The notes under the pieces are model-generated. The model did no database searches, had not been told where the DNA came from, and saw only the letters and a program-made list of their open reading frames with translations. A program made the position numbers and the translations under genes. A DNA stretch of 64,000 bases from positions 6,014,001 to 6,078,000 of the forward strand of contig NZ_JADOTX010000001.1 in assembly GCF_015751765.1 (NCBI RefSeq). The letters are read 5' to 3'. The stretch is from Micromonospora ureilytica. Lineage in GTDB: Bacteria > Actinomycetota > Actinomycetes > Mycobacteriales > Micromonosporaceae. Of this stretch, positions 51,581-59,952 are shown one piece after another. The stretch's first letter is position 1, and every line of letters begins with the position of its first letter.

Positions 51581-52687
51581 TCAGGAGATGTTCTTGACCG
51601 CGGCCTCGACCTTGGTGCGGACGCTTTCCGGCAGCGGGGCGTAGCCCAGCTCGGTCATGGCAGCCTGGCCCTCGGTGCTGGCGGCGTAGCCCAGCAGACC
51701 CTTGACCAGCGGCAGCTTGTCGGCCGCGAGGCCCTTGCTGCAGACGATCTCGTACGTCGCCAGGACGATCGGGTAGGCCCCGGCCTCCTTGGTGTTGTAG
51801 TCGATCTTCAGCTTGAGGTCGTCGCCCTGACCCTCGACGGCAGCACCGGCGATGGTCTTGCCGGCCGCCTCGGCGGTCAGCGCGGCGAACTCGCCGTTGC
51901 CGTTGCCGATCTTCGACATCTTCAGACCGGCGTTCTCGGCGAACGACCACTCCATGTAGCCGATGGAGCCGTCCGCGCCCTTGACCCGGCTGGCCACGCC
52001 GTCCGAGCCCTTGGCGCCGGTGCCGCCCGGTGCCTTCCACGCCTTGGCGTTGCCCAGGGTCCAGTCGCTCTCAGCGGTCTTCGACAGGTACTTGGTGAAG
52101 TTGTCGGTGGTGCCCGACTCGTCCGAACGGTGGACGGTCTGGATGGTGGTCGCCGGGAGCTTGGCCTCCGGGTTGTCGGCCTTGATCGTGGCGTCGTCCC
52201 ACTTGGTGACCTTGCCGGCGAAGATCTTCGCCAGGGTGGCCGGCTTGAGCTGGAGGTTGTCCACGCCGCTCACGTTGTAGGCGACGGCCACCGGGCCGAT
52301 CACCATCGGCAGGTGGATGGCCTTGCCACCGACGCACTTGGCGTCGGCCTGCGGCTGCTCCTCCGGCTTGAGCGCGGAGTCGGAGCCGGCGAAGTCGGCC
52401 GTCCCGGCGATGAACGCCTGGATGCCGGCGCCCGAGCCGCTGGGCTCGTAGTTGATCGTGACACCCTGGCACTTCTGCTGGTACGCCTTGATCCATTCGG
52501 CCATGGCGTTCTTCTGCGCCGACGAGCCCTGGGCGTTCAGCGTGCCGGTAGCGCAGTCGACCGCGGCGGCCGAGCCCGAAGCGTTCGCGCCGGAGGCGGG
52601 CTCGTTGTTGTCCGAGCCGCATGCACTGAGGCCGAGCGTCGCGGCAAGAGCGAGGCAGGCAATAGTGCCGTACCGCTGGAGCTTCAC
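51581..52687 (-). CDS. pstS: Phosphate-binding lipoprotein PstS
   Basis: 368 residues. Signal peptide with lipobox LSAC (Cys23), then the phosphate-binding fold: QGSSAQKNAM, YEPSGSGAGIQAF, FAGSDSALK and VHRSDESGTTDNFTKYL. Captures phosphate outside the membrane for PstCAB. GTG start. Two PHO-box-like repeats lie upstream, so PhoP activation under phosphate limitation is expected. Confidence 0.96.
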   Translation of the reverse strand: MKLQRYGTIACLALAATLGLSACGSDNNEPASGANASGSAAAVDCATGTLNAQGSSAQKNAMAEWIKAYQQKCQGVTINYEPSGSGAGIQAFIAGTADFAGSDSALKPEEQPQADAKCVGGKAIHLPMVIGPVAVAYNVSGVDNLQLKPATLAKIFAGKVTKWDDATIKADNPEAKLPATTIQTVHRSDESGTTDNFTKYLSKTAESDWTLGNAKAWKAPGGTGAKGSDGVASRVKGADGSIGYMEWSFAENAGLKMSKIGNGNGEFAALTAEAAGKTIAGAAVEGQGDDLKLKIDYNTKEAGAYPIVLATYEIVCSKGLAADKLPLVKGLLGYAASTEGQAAMTELGYAPLPESVRTKVEAAVKNIS

Positions 52688-52801
52688 CTGAGGGGTTTCC
52701 CTTCGCGTCTGACTTGGCGCCCCGATCCCGGGGCCCGAGGACCGGCACTGACCGGCTGACACGAAAGTTAGAAGTGCCAGGTAGCCGGTTCGCCGGTCGC
52801 A

Positions 52802-52819
52802 AGTGAACGCAAGGTGAAC
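52802..52819 (-). promoter_or_regulatory. PHO box of pstS
   Basis: On the minus strand GTTCACC-TTGC-GTTCACT, two adjacent 11-base units and a very good match to actinobacterial PHO boxes. About 115 bases before the pstS start. Confidence 0.82.
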
Positions 52820-52852
52820 ACGTACGGCCACTCAGATGACCGCTTGCTGAGG

Positions 52853-52874
52853 GTGAGTTGTCCGTTAAGTGAAC
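52853..52874 (-). promoter_or_regulatory. Second, weaker PHO-like repeat upstream of pstS
   Basis: GTTCACTTAAC followed by GGACAACTCAC on the minus strand: one good unit and one degenerate unit, 33 bases above the main PHO box. The rest of the 290-base gap between mshD and pstS is AT-richer than its surroundings and holds no gene. Confidence 0.5.
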
Positions 52875-52977
52875 CGGGATACACCTGTCGGATGTATGGG
52901 TATATTTCCGGTTCGTCGTTATGTTGCCGACGCCCGGCCGTTACCCGTCGGTGACCCGGTCGGGGCGACGCCGCCGG

Positions 52978-53904
52978 TCAGCCCAGGTGGTAGTTGATGT
53001 GCGCGGACCAGCGGGCGAAGCCCAGCCGTTCGTAGAGCGCCACCGCCCCGGTGTTCGAGTCGTCCACGTAGAGCATCACCCGGTCCAGGCCGCGCTTGTC
53101 CCGCAGGTGTGTCAGCCCAGCGGTGGTGAGGGCCCGGCCGAGCCCGCCGCCGTGCGCGGTCGGCTCCACACCCAGGACGTACACCTCGCCGATCCGGGCC
53201 GACCCCGGCCGCTCGTGCACCTTGGTCCAGTGGAAACCGAGTAGGCGGCCGGTCGCGGTCTCCTCGGCGAGCAGGAAGCCCGCCGGGTCGAACCACGGCT
53301 CGGCGAGGCGTACCCGCAGGTCGTCCGACGTCCACCGGCCCTGCTCGGGGTGCTCGGCGAAGGCCCGCGCGTTGAGGGTCAGCCAGGCCGAGTCGTCCGC
53401 CCCGGGTCGGAACGCGCGCAGCACCACCCCGTCGGGCAGGCGCGGCTCACCCAGCGGGGCGGCCAACGGTCGGCGCAACTGCCAGAGCACCCGGGCGCGG
53501 GTGAAGCCGAGGTCGACGGCGAGCGCGGCGGCCGAGGGGTGGTCGCCGTGCGCCCACGCCCGCAGTGGCCCGGTGGCCGAGGCGAGTACGCCCCGGGCGA
53601 GCGCCCGCCCGGTGCCACGTCGCCGGTAGGCGGGGTGCACCACCAACTCGACCCCGATCCCACCGATCGGGTCGGTGGTGTCCAGGTGCGCGTACCCGGT
53701 GAGGGTGCCGTCGTCGGCGCGGGCGATCAGATGCACGGCGGGGGCGTCGGCGTCGCGCAACCGGAGCAGGACGTGCTCGTCGAGAGGGTCCGCTCCGTCC
53801 GTGTCACCGGCGGCGCTGGCCAGGGCCAGTACGTCGGCGATTTCCGCCGCCGCCAACCTGTCGCTCCGGGTCACCTGGTCGCTGGTTGGCTCCGCGCTGC
53901 TCAT
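52978..53904 (-). CDS. mshD: Mycothiol synthase
   Basis: 308 residues, two GNAT domains. First: VELVVHPAYRRRGTGRALARG; second: VLGVEPTAHGGGLGRALTTAGL and YVDDSNTGAVALYERLGF, the MshD signature. Acetylates Cys-GlcN-Ins, the last step of mycothiol synthesis. TACGGT six bases before the ATG marks a leaderless start. Gene order glnR, mshD, pst is also found in mycobacteria. Confidence 0.95.
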   Translation of the reverse strand: MSSAEPTSDQVTRSDRLAAAEIADVLALASAAGDTDGADPLDEHVLLRLRDADAPAVHLIARADDGTLTGYAHLDTTDPIGGIGVELVVHPAYRRRGTGRALARGVLASATGPLRAWAHGDHPSAAALAVDLGFTRARVLWQLRRPLAAPLGEPRLPDGVVLRAFRPGADDSAWLTLNARAFAEHPEQGRWTSDDLRVRLAEPWFDPAGFLLAEETATGRLLGFHWTKVHERPGSARIGEVYVLGVEPTAHGGGLGRALTTAGLTHLRDKRGLDRVMLYVDDSNTGAVALYERLGFARWSAHINYHLG

Positions 53905-53910
53905 TCCGCC

Positions 53911-53916
53911 ACCGTA
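53911..53916 (-). promoter_or_regulatory. -10 element TACGGT, leaderless promoter of mshD
   Basis: Six bases before the ATG at 53904. Confidence 0.52.
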
Positions 53917-53962
53917 TCCGCTGCGCGTCGTGGCGCCCGGACCGTCGCCCCAAAGCAGCGGC

Positions 53963-54838
53963 TCACGTCGGATCGGTGGGGAGTGCCTCCAACTCGAAGC
54001 GGGCGGTCAGGTCGGGCAGGATCCGGCGCAGCGCCTCGACAGTGCCCTGCCGGTCCCCACCGGCGTCGTGCAGCAGCACCACCGAGCCCGGTTCGGCCTG
54101 GCTCAGCACCGTCGCGCTGATCTTGTTGGCGCCGGGCAGCTCCCAGTCCGACGGGTCCACCGACCAGTGCAGCGGGGTCATGCCGAGTTGCCGCGCCACC
54201 GACACCACCGGGTATGTCCAAGCCCCGCCCGGCTGGCGGTACCAGACGATCGGCGCGTTCGGCACCGCCGCCCGGATCGCCGCGTTGGTGCGCAGAAGGT
54301 CGGAGCGGATCGCGTCGGCCGACCGGGCGCCCAGGCCGACGTCGTGGTGCCAGGAGTGGTTGCAGAGGGTGTGCCCGGCGTCCACGATCGACCGGACCAG
54401 GTCGGGGTGGTTCTGCGCGTTCTCGCCGACCACGCAGAACGTGGCCTGCACGTCGTACTCGCTCAGGAGGGCGAGGACCTGCGGGGTGTAGCGCGGGTCC
54501 GGCCCGTCGTCGAAGGTCAGCGCGAGCCGCGGGCTGCCGGTGGTGGCGTGCGCGCCGAACAGGTTGTCGCCGCCGGCGTCTCGTCCGGACCCGTCCTGCC
54601 CGGTCTCGACCGGGCCGGCGCTGTTGCTGGCGCTGACGCTCGGGGTTCCGCCCGGCTCGCCAACGCTGGGTTGGTCGGCGTAGTGCGGCCCGTCAGCGCT
54701 CGTGGTGACGCCTGTGGAGTGCGGAGGCGTCTGGTCGGGAACGAGGCTGCGGCCCAGCACGTACGCCGAGCCGAGCAGCCCCGCCACCACAAGCGTCACG
54801 ATCCCCGCGGCCCGCGCGGTGGAACTGCCCCGCGTCAC
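53963..54838 (-). CDS. Secreted or membrane-anchored polysaccharide deacetylase (NodB-type)
   Basis: 291 residues. Membrane anchor at about 11-30, linker to about 100, then a NodB homology domain: LALTFDDGPDPRYTPQV (catalytic Asp and first metal Asp), NHSWHHD (metal His pair), VVLLHDAGG. Removes N- or O-acetyl groups from cell-wall or capsule polymers. Its GTG start overlaps by GTGA the stop of a 21-codon open frame with a strong ribosome binding site, so the true N-terminus is uncertain. Confidence 0.87.
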   Translation of the reverse strand: MTRGSSTARAAGIVTLVVAGLLGSAYVLGRSLVPDQTPPHSTGVTTSADGPHYADQPSVGEPGGTPSVSASNSAGPVETGQDGSGRDAGGDNLFGAHATTGSPRLALTFDDGPDPRYTPQVLALLSEYDVQATFCVVGENAQNHPDLVRSIVDAGHTLCNHSWHHDVGLGARSADAIRSDLLRTNAAIRAAVPNAPIVWYRQPGGAWTYPVVSVARQLGMTPLHWSVDPSDWELPGANKISATVLSQAEPGSVVLLHDAGGDRQGTVEALRRILPDLTARFELEALPTDPT

Positions 54839-54900
54839 GACTTCCGCCCGGCTCGCCGGCCACGCCGGCCGGTCGCCCCCGTGTTCAGTGCGCGCACCAT
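54835..54900 (-). CDS. Short upstream open frame coupled to the deacetylase gene
   Basis: 21 codons from ATG at 54900, preceded by AAAGGGGTG. The product is very basic (ATGRRGRRAGRKS) and its TGA overlaps the deacetylase GTG. Either a coupled leader peptide, or the real basic N-terminus of the deacetylase separated by a frameshift. Confidence 0.45.
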   Translation of the reverse strand: MVRALNTGATGRRGRRAGRKS

Positions 54901-54922
54901 CACCCCTTTCTACGACAAACCC

Positions 54923-54943
54923 GGCAGTCAGAATAGAACTGCC
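54923..54943. promoter_or_regulatory. Inverted repeat upstream of the deacetylase gene
   Basis: GGCAGT-N9-ACTGCC in the glnR-deacetylase gap; a possible operator. Confidence 0.35.
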
Positions 54944-54995
54944 AAGCCGCGCAAAAAGGGCATATGGGAAATCGGCCGGGGTGGTGGTCCGCGGA

Positions 54996-55709
54996 TCAGA
55001 CCGGCAGGGACACGTGCTCCGCCTCGGCCAGCGCCCGCGACGGCGGAACGACGAACTTGTAGCCGACCTGGCGAACGGTGCCGATCATCGACTCGTACTC
55101 CGAGCCGAGCTTGGCGCGCAGTCGCCGGACGTGCACATCCACGGTGCGGGTGCCGCCGAAGTAGTCGTAGCCCCAGACCTCGCGCAGGAGCTGGTCCCGG
55201 GTGAACACCCGGCCCGGGTGCTGGGCCAGGAACTTCAGCAGCTCGAACTCCTTGTAGGTGAGGTCGAGGGGGCGGCCCTTGAGCTTGGCCGCGTAGGTGT
55301 CCGGGTCGATGTTCAGCTCGCCGGCACGGATCGATCCACCCGCGCCAGCTGTCGCGTTGCTGAGCCGGCCCACCGCCAGCCGCAGCCGTGCCTCGACCTC
55401 GGCGGGGCCGGCCGAGGCGAGGATGACGTCGTCGACACCCCAGTCGGCGTTCAGCGCGATCAGACCGGCCTCGGTCACCACCGCGACGAGCGGCACGCCG
55501 AGCCCGGTGGCGTGCAACATCCGGCAGGTCGCCCGGGCCTCGCTCAACTCCGATCGGGCGTCCACCATCACCGCGTCCGGGCTGGGGCCCGCGACCAGTG
55601 TGCGAACATCACGCGGCGCGGTGCGAACCGAGTGCGGCAGCAGGTCGAGTGCCGGCAGCACAGCCGACGGTTCACCTGCGCGCGCGGTCACCAACAGCAG
55701 GATCTCCAC
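54996..55709 (-). CDS. glnR: Global nitrogen regulator GlnR, orphan response regulator
   Basis: 237 residues. Starts [12 protein letters not shown], matching GlnR proteins; receiver-like domain with Asp50 ([10 protein letters not shown]) but without the usual acidic pocket, so it acts unphosphorylated as a dimer. OmpR-type winged helix at about 135-225 ([37 protein letters not shown]). Controls nitrogen assimilation genes such as glnA and amtB. The GTG at 55709 follows a strong GGAGGTGATC. Confidence 0.93.
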   Translation of the reverse strand: MEILLLVTARAGEPSAVLPALDLLPHSVRTAPRDVRTLVAGPSPDAVMVDARSELSEARATCRMLHATGLGVPLVAVVTEAGLIALNADWGVDDVILASAGPAEVEARLRLAVGRLSNATAGAGGSIRAGELNIDPDTYAAKLKGRPLDLTYKEFELLKFLAQHPGRVFTRDQLLREVWGYDYFGGTRTVDVHVRRLRAKLGSEYESMIGTVRQVGYKFVVPPSRALAEAEHVSLPV

Positions 55710-55956
55710 GATCACCTCCGTCCCGGCGGCGCGAGGCCGCACGCGACCAGTCGCACTCATCAAGGAGTGCGCTGAGAAATTGCGTGGTCCCGGCGTCGCT
55801 GACGGGCGGGTAACGCGTTGAGCGTAACCGATCGCCTCGGCCGCGCCGTCAGGCCGTTTCCCGTTTGTCTATCTTGCCCCTGATCGTGGCCCGGATTTTA
55901 ACGTCGCCGAAACCCTTGACCACCGCGTCGGGCCGTCGGTCTGGCACGATCGGGTC

Positions 55957-57015
55957 GTGTTTCCCTCCACCTCGCCCGAGGCCGGCCGCGAATCGTGGCC
56001 CGCCGGGCCCCAACCGGGCCCGGCCGCCGCAGCGACGCGCGGCCAACCGCCCGGGCCGCGTACCGGTCCGGCCACCACCGATGGCGATCGCCGCGAACGG
56101 GGTGGGCCTCGCCGTGCCCGTCGCGCCGGCGAGCCGGCCCGCCGATCCGAAGACGAGATCGACGAGCCGGAAGAGGAGGTCATACCCCCGGTCGAGGTGC
56201 ACCGCCAGCTGGCGCTGACCATCGCCGGTTTCGCCGCGCTGCTCGGCGTGGGCCTGGTGCTCGGCGCGCAGACCTCGGGCCCCGGTCACCGGCTGCCGTT
56301 CGCCTTCATCATCTTCGGCGTCCAACTGCTGTTCGTCCTCGCCTGGACGATGGCCATGCGTCCGCCCGCGTTGCTGGTGGTCGCCGGGATCAGCGCCGCG
56401 GTCGCGGCCCTGGCCGACATCGCGGCGGTGCAGACCGACGTCGCCGGCCTGGCGCCGCTGGGCTACCTGGCCGCAGGCGGGTTCCTCGCCGCGGTGCTCG
56501 GCCAGCTGGTTCGCCGGGTCGACCGGGTTCGGGTCACCGACTCCCTCGGTGCCACGCTGCTCATCGTCGTCGGGGTGGTGGCCTTCGGCACCCTGATCGT
56601 GCTCAGCCGGATTCCGGCCGGCACCCAGGCGATCACCGTCTGCCTCACCGCGAGCGGTGTCGCGCTCACCGTCGCCCGGCTCACCGACGCCGTGCTGCCC
56701 TGGCCCCGGCTGGCCCCACAGGTGCCCCGGGGCGCCGCCGGCGTGGTGGCCGGCGCGATGGTCGGCACGTTGACCAGCGCCCTCCTCGGCAGCTACCTGG
56801 TGGCTCCCTTCACGCCGACCCGGGCCGCCGTGATCGGCCTGGTCGCGGCGGTCACCGCCGTCCTCTCCGACCTCGCAGTGGGGTACGCGGAGGCGGGCCG
56901 GTTGATGGCCGGTGAACCGCCCACGATGTGGGTGGCCCGGCACATGCAGGGTCCGCTCGGCGGCTTCGCCCTGGCGGCGCCCGCCGCGTACGCCATGTGC
57001 ATGCTCTTCCTCTGA
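55957..57015 (+). CDS. Membrane protein of unknown function
   Basis: 352 residues. About 85 residues of basic/acidic low-complexity N-terminus (ending DEPEEEVIPP), then eight or so membrane helices (LTIAGFAALLGVGLVLGA, FAFIIFGVQLLFVLAWTMAM, GAMVGTLTSALLGSYLVA). No family recognised. CACGAT six bases before the GTG may be a leaderless -10 with a non-consensus first base. Divergent from glnR. Confidence 0.75.
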   Translation: MFPSTSPEAGRESWPAGPQPGPAAAATRGQPPGPRTGPATTDGDRRERGGPRRARRAGEPARRSEDEIDEPEEEVIPPVEVHRQLALTIAGFAALLGVGLVLGAQTSGPGHRLPFAFIIFGVQLLFVLAWTMAMRPPALLVVAGISAAVAALADIAAVQTDVAGLAPLGYLAAGGFLAAVLGQLVRRVDRVRVTDSLGATLLIVVGVVAFGTLIVLSRIPAGTQAITVCLTASGVALTVARLTDAVLPWPRLAPQVPRGAAGVVAGAMVGTLTSALLGSYLVAPFTPTRAAVIGLVAAVTAVLSDLAVGYAEAGRLMAGEPPTMWVARHMQGPLGGFALAAPAAYAMCMLFL

Positions 57016-57119
57016 GTCACGGTTGAGCGTGGAGCCGGTCGGGTACCTACGGGTGCGCCGCCCTGCGGCGTCGGTACGAACGACCCGTCGCGGCGCGGCG
57101 GGCGGAGACAGGAGGCGGC

Positions 57120-57908
57120 GTGGCGCGGGACTATCCGGTGGACGAGGCGCGACCCCGACGGCGTGGCCGCAAGCTGCTCATCGGGCTGTTCGTTCTGCTC
57201 CTGCTGCTGGCGGGGTTGCTGGTGGTCGCCGACCGGGTGGCCGTCGGGGTCGCCGAGCGGATGATCGGCGACCGCGTGCGTCAGGAGATCGCCAAGCAGG
57301 GCGCGCAGTCCGCCGCGCCCGACGTGGAGGTGGGCGGAACTCCGTTCCTCACCCAGGTGCTGGATGGCCGTTACCAGCGCATCACCATCAACCTGCGGGA
57401 CGTGCAGGCCTCGGTCGAGGGCGACGCCGTCCGGCTGCCGGTGCTGGACGTGACCGCCCGCAACGTTCGGGCCTCGCTGGACACCCTGCGCACCGGCCAG
57501 GGTGACGTCGTGGCGGACACCGTCAACGGTGCCGGCACGATCAGCTACGAGAGTCTGGCCGCGCTGCTGAACCGCCCGGGGCTGGCCCTCGGCGAGCAGA
57601 ACGGCAAGCTCACCGTCACGGCCCCGGCCGACATCCTCGGTCAGAAGCTCACCATCAGCGGCACCGCCGACGTCACGGTCGCCGACAACGGCGCGGTCGC
57701 CCTGCGATTCAACGACCTGGACGCCGCGGGTCTGCCGAACCTGCCGCTGGCCCGTGCCTTCCTGAGCAACTACGCCAAGAGCATCTCCATCGACGTCCCC
57801 CTCCCGGAGTTGCCGTTCCAGCTCGCGGTCCGGGAGGTCCGTCCACTGCCGGAAGGGCTGGCGGTCACCGCCGACGCGAAGAACGTGCCGATCAACTCCG
57901 CTGGCTGA
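57120..57908 (+). CDS. DUF2993/LmeA-type lipid-binding protein
   Basis: 262 residues. Membrane anchor at about 17-40, then the DUF2993 domain (GTPFLTQVLDGRYQRITINL, VDVPLPELPF-like IDVPLPELPFQLAVREVRP). LmeA in mycobacteria binds phospholipids in the cell envelope and affects lipomannan. GTG follows a strong GGAGG. A terminator follows the stop. Confidence 0.85.
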   Translation: MARDYPVDEARPRRRGRKLLIGLFVLLLLLAGLLVVADRVAVGVAERMIGDRVRQEIAKQGAQSAAPDVEVGGTPFLTQVLDGRYQRITINLRDVQASVEGDAVRLPVLDVTARNVRASLDTLRTGQGDVVADTVNGAGTISYESLAALLNRPGLALGEQNGKLTVTAPADILGQKLTISGTADVTVADNGAVALRFNDLDAAGLPNLPLARAFLSNYAKSISIDVPLPELPFQLAVREVRPLPEGLAVTADAKNVPINSAG

Positions 57909-57923
57909 CGCCGGAGGCGCGGT

Positions 57924-57948
57924 GGGACGCCGAAATCGTCGGCGTCCC
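57924..57948 (+). terminator. Terminator after the DUF2993 gene
   Basis: Ten-base perfect arms GGGACGCCGA and TCGGCGTCCC, loop AATCG. Confidence 0.75.
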
Positions 57949-57999
57949 CCGCGATTCCCGGATGGTGGTCGGCCCAGTGGCAGCACGGTCACTGGCTGG

Positions 58000-58005
58000 T
58001 AAGCT
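58000..58005 (+). promoter_or_regulatory. -10 element TAAGCT of the sseA leader
   Basis: Eight bases before the ATG of the leader peptide, so the leader peptide itself would be read from the very 5' end. Confidence 0.5.
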
Positions 58006-58013
58006 CCCTGGCC

Positions 58014-58091
58014 ATGGGGACCCACCTCACCAAACGGCGCGCGGTCGACCTGTGCCGCGTGGCCACCTGCCTGTGTCGCCCCGTCATCTGA
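58014..58091 (+). CDS. Cysteine leader peptide of the sseA operon
   Basis: 25 codons, too short for routine gene finding. It begins MGTHLTKRRAVDLC and carries three Cys at positions 14, 19 and 21. This is the pattern of the actinobacterial leader peptides found ahead of sulfur genes. Ribosome stalling at the Cys codons when cysteine is scarce would change folding of the RNA after it and turn on sseA. Confidence 0.85.
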   Translation: MGTHLTKRRAVDLCRVATCLCRPVI

Positions 58092-58125
58092 CGGCGGGGC
58101 TGTCTCCGGCCGCCTGACGGCGGCC
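58075..58125 (+). promoter_or_regulatory. Attenuator hairpins between leader peptide and sseA
   Basis: A hairpin CCGTCA-TC-TGACGG (58081-58094) covers the leader stop codon; a second, GGCCGCC-TGAC-GGCGGCC (58108-58125), follows. Both could form alternatives with upstream or downstream RNA. The remaining 170 bases to sseA hold no gene. Confidence 0.6.
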
Positions 58126-58297
58126 ACCGGCACAGGGTTCTCGCACCCTCCGGTTATCCCACCGAACGCCCGGCAGCGGCGCCGTCGCACGAACCCGTGA
58201 TCCCGTCCTTCCGCTGGGTCCCGCGCGTGGTGCGACAGATACATCCATCGATTCGCGCGCGTTGGCTCACCATCCATCCTCACCAGGGAGTGATTCG

Positions 58298-59146
58298 ATG
58301 AGTCGCGACACCGCACTCGTTTCGGCCGAGTGGGCCGAGAAGAACCTCGACGCCCCGGGCGTCGTCTTCGTCGAGGTCGACGAGGACACCTCGGTCTACG
58401 ACACCGGCCACATCGCCGGCGCCATCAAGATTGACTGGAAGACCGACCTCCAGGACCAGGTCCGCCGGGACTTCGTCAACAAGACGCAGTTCGAGGCGCT
58501 GCTCTCCGAGCGGGGCATCAGCAACGACGACACCGTCATCCTGTACGGCGGCAACAACAACTGGTTCGCCGCGTACGCCTACTGGTACTTCACGCTCTAC
58601 GGCCACCGCGACGTGAAGCTGCTCGACGGCGGCCGCAAGAAGTGGGAGCTGGACGCCCGCCCGCTCGTCACCGACGCGGTGTCCCGCCCGGCGACCCAGT
58701 ACGTCGCGCAGGAGCCGGACACCTCCATCCGGGCCTTCCGCGACGAGGTCGTCGCCGCGATCGGCACCAAGAACCTGGTCGACGTGCGCAGCCCGGACGA
58801 GTTCGCCGGTCGCCTGCTCGCCCCCGCCCACCTGCCGCAGGAGCAGGCGCAGCGGGCCGGCCACATCCCCACCGCGATCAGCGTGCCGTGGTCCAAGGCG
58901 GCCAACGAGGACGGCACCTTCCGGTCCGACGACGACCTGCGCAAGATCTACGGCGATGCGGGGCTCGACGACGGCAAGGAGACCATCGCCTACTGCCGGA
59001 TCGGTGAGCGTTCGTCGCACACCTGGTTCGTGCTCCAGGAGCTGCTGGGTCACCGCAACGTCAAGAACTACGACGGTTCCTGGACCGAGTACGGCTCGCT
59101 GATCGGTGTGCCGGTCGCGCTCGGTGACGAACCCGGGGAGGCCTGA
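58298..59146 (+). CDS. sseA: Thiosulfate/3-mercaptopyruvate sulfurtransferase (rhodanese)
   Basis: 282 residues, two rhodanese domains. Active-site Cys233 in YCRIGERSSHTW; the CRIGERS loop is typical of actinobacterial SseA. GNNNWFAAYAYWY and GHIPTAISVPW are further landmarks. Transfers sulfur from thiosulfate or mercaptopyruvate to a thiol acceptor. AGGGAGTG precedes the ATG. Controlled by the cysteine leader peptide upstream; forms an operon with the DUF1416 gene. Confidence 0.94.
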   Translation: MSRDTALVSAEWAEKNLDAPGVVFVEVDEDTSVYDTGHIAGAIKIDWKTDLQDQVRRDFVNKTQFEALLSERGISNDDTVILYGGNNNWFAAYAYWYFTLYGHRDVKLLDGGRKKWELDARPLVTDAVSRPATQYVAQEPDTSIRAFRDEVVAAIGTKNLVDVRSPDEFAGRLLAPAHLPQEQAQRAGHIPTAISVPWSKAANEDGTFRSDDDLRKIYGDAGLDDGKETIAYCRIGERSSHTWFVLQELLGHRNVKNYDGSWTEYGSLIGVPVALGDEPGEA

Positions 59147-59148
59147 TC

Positions 59149-59469
59149 ATGACTCTTCCCGCCGCCGCGAGTTGCGCTGCACCGGACCAGGCCGCGCCGT
59201 TGCCGGCCAGCCTGGATCTGGAGAAGGAAACCGTCATCACCGGCATCGTCCGCTCCGCCGAGGCCGAGCCGGTGCCGGGCGCGTACGTCCGGTTGCTCGA
59301 CTCGACAGGTGAGTTCACCGCCGAGGTGGTCACGTCGGCCGCCGGGCAGTTCCGGTTCTTCGCCGCGCCGGGTTCGTGGACGCTGCGGGCGTTGTCCCGG
59401 CACGGCAACGGCGACACCGCTGTCACTGCCGGCCGAGGCGTCAACGAGGTCGCCGTCACCGTCGCCTGA
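59149..59469 (+). CDS. DUF1416 protein
   Basis: 106 residues, predicted beta sandwich of the carboxypeptidase-regulatory type (VITGIVRSAEAEPVPGAYVRLLD, AAGQFRFFAAPGSWTLRAL). Always or nearly always linked to sseA in actinobacteria; one Cys (ASCAAPD) near the N-terminus may carry sulfur, which is inference. Starts two bases after the sseA stop. Confidence 0.92.
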   Translation: MTLPAAASCAAPDQAAPLPASLDLEKETVITGIVRSAEAEPVPGAYVRLLDSTGEFTAEVVTSAAGQFRFFAAPGSWTLRALSRHGNGDTAVTAGRGVNEVAVTVA

Positions 59470-59483
59470 CCCACCGCTCTGAT

Positions 59484-59527
59484 CGACCGGGGCCGGTCAC
59501 CCTTTCCGGGGTGACCGGCCCCGGTCG
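59484..59527 (+). terminator. 18-base perfect terminator of the sseA operon
   Basis: Arms beginning CGACCGGGGCCGG pair perfectly around an eight-base loop, followed by TTT. Confidence 0.85.
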
Positions 59528-59539
59528 TTTCCCGCAGCG

Positions 59540-59830
59540 TCAGTAAGCCCGCATCCTGCTCTGGTTGTCGGCGGGGGCTGAGTCGGGCGGAACCACCTTG
59601 TATTGCAGATCCTCCAGCGCCCGAGCGGCGACGCCCGGGGCGTCGCGCACCGCCGCCAGTAATTGCAGCTTGCGCCACTCCTCCCGGCCTTCGCCGACAG
59701 CGCTCCGCCATCCCTCGACAGTGTCGACGGAGAACTCCTCCACCACGGCCTGCAGGACATCCTCAACACAGGGCCGAAAGCGGTGTCCGCCGAGCGGGAA
59801 GTGGAACTTCGCAAGCCGTGCGTTTGTGTC
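59540..59830 (-). pseudogene. C-terminal remnant of a hypothetical gene
   Basis: The frame reads like real protein from KFHFPLGGHRFRPCVEDVL through EEFSVDTVEGWRSAV to the end QSRMRAY. Upstream of this it turns into Arg/Cys/Thr-rich nonsense and meets a stop near 59906 with no start codon or ribosome binding site. About 80 residues of a longer protein seem to be left. Family not recognised. A GTG pair at 59741-59746 could in principle start a 68-residue product. Confidence 0.5.
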
Positions 59831-59952
59831 GGTTCTGCGACAGTGGTTGCGAGTGGTGCGGCCGGGCGAGGCGCGAGCGGGTGTGTCGTGTGGTAACCCG
59901 GAGAAATCTCAGCGTCGCCAAGAGTGCGGGCGGACCAATCAAACCCATCGGC

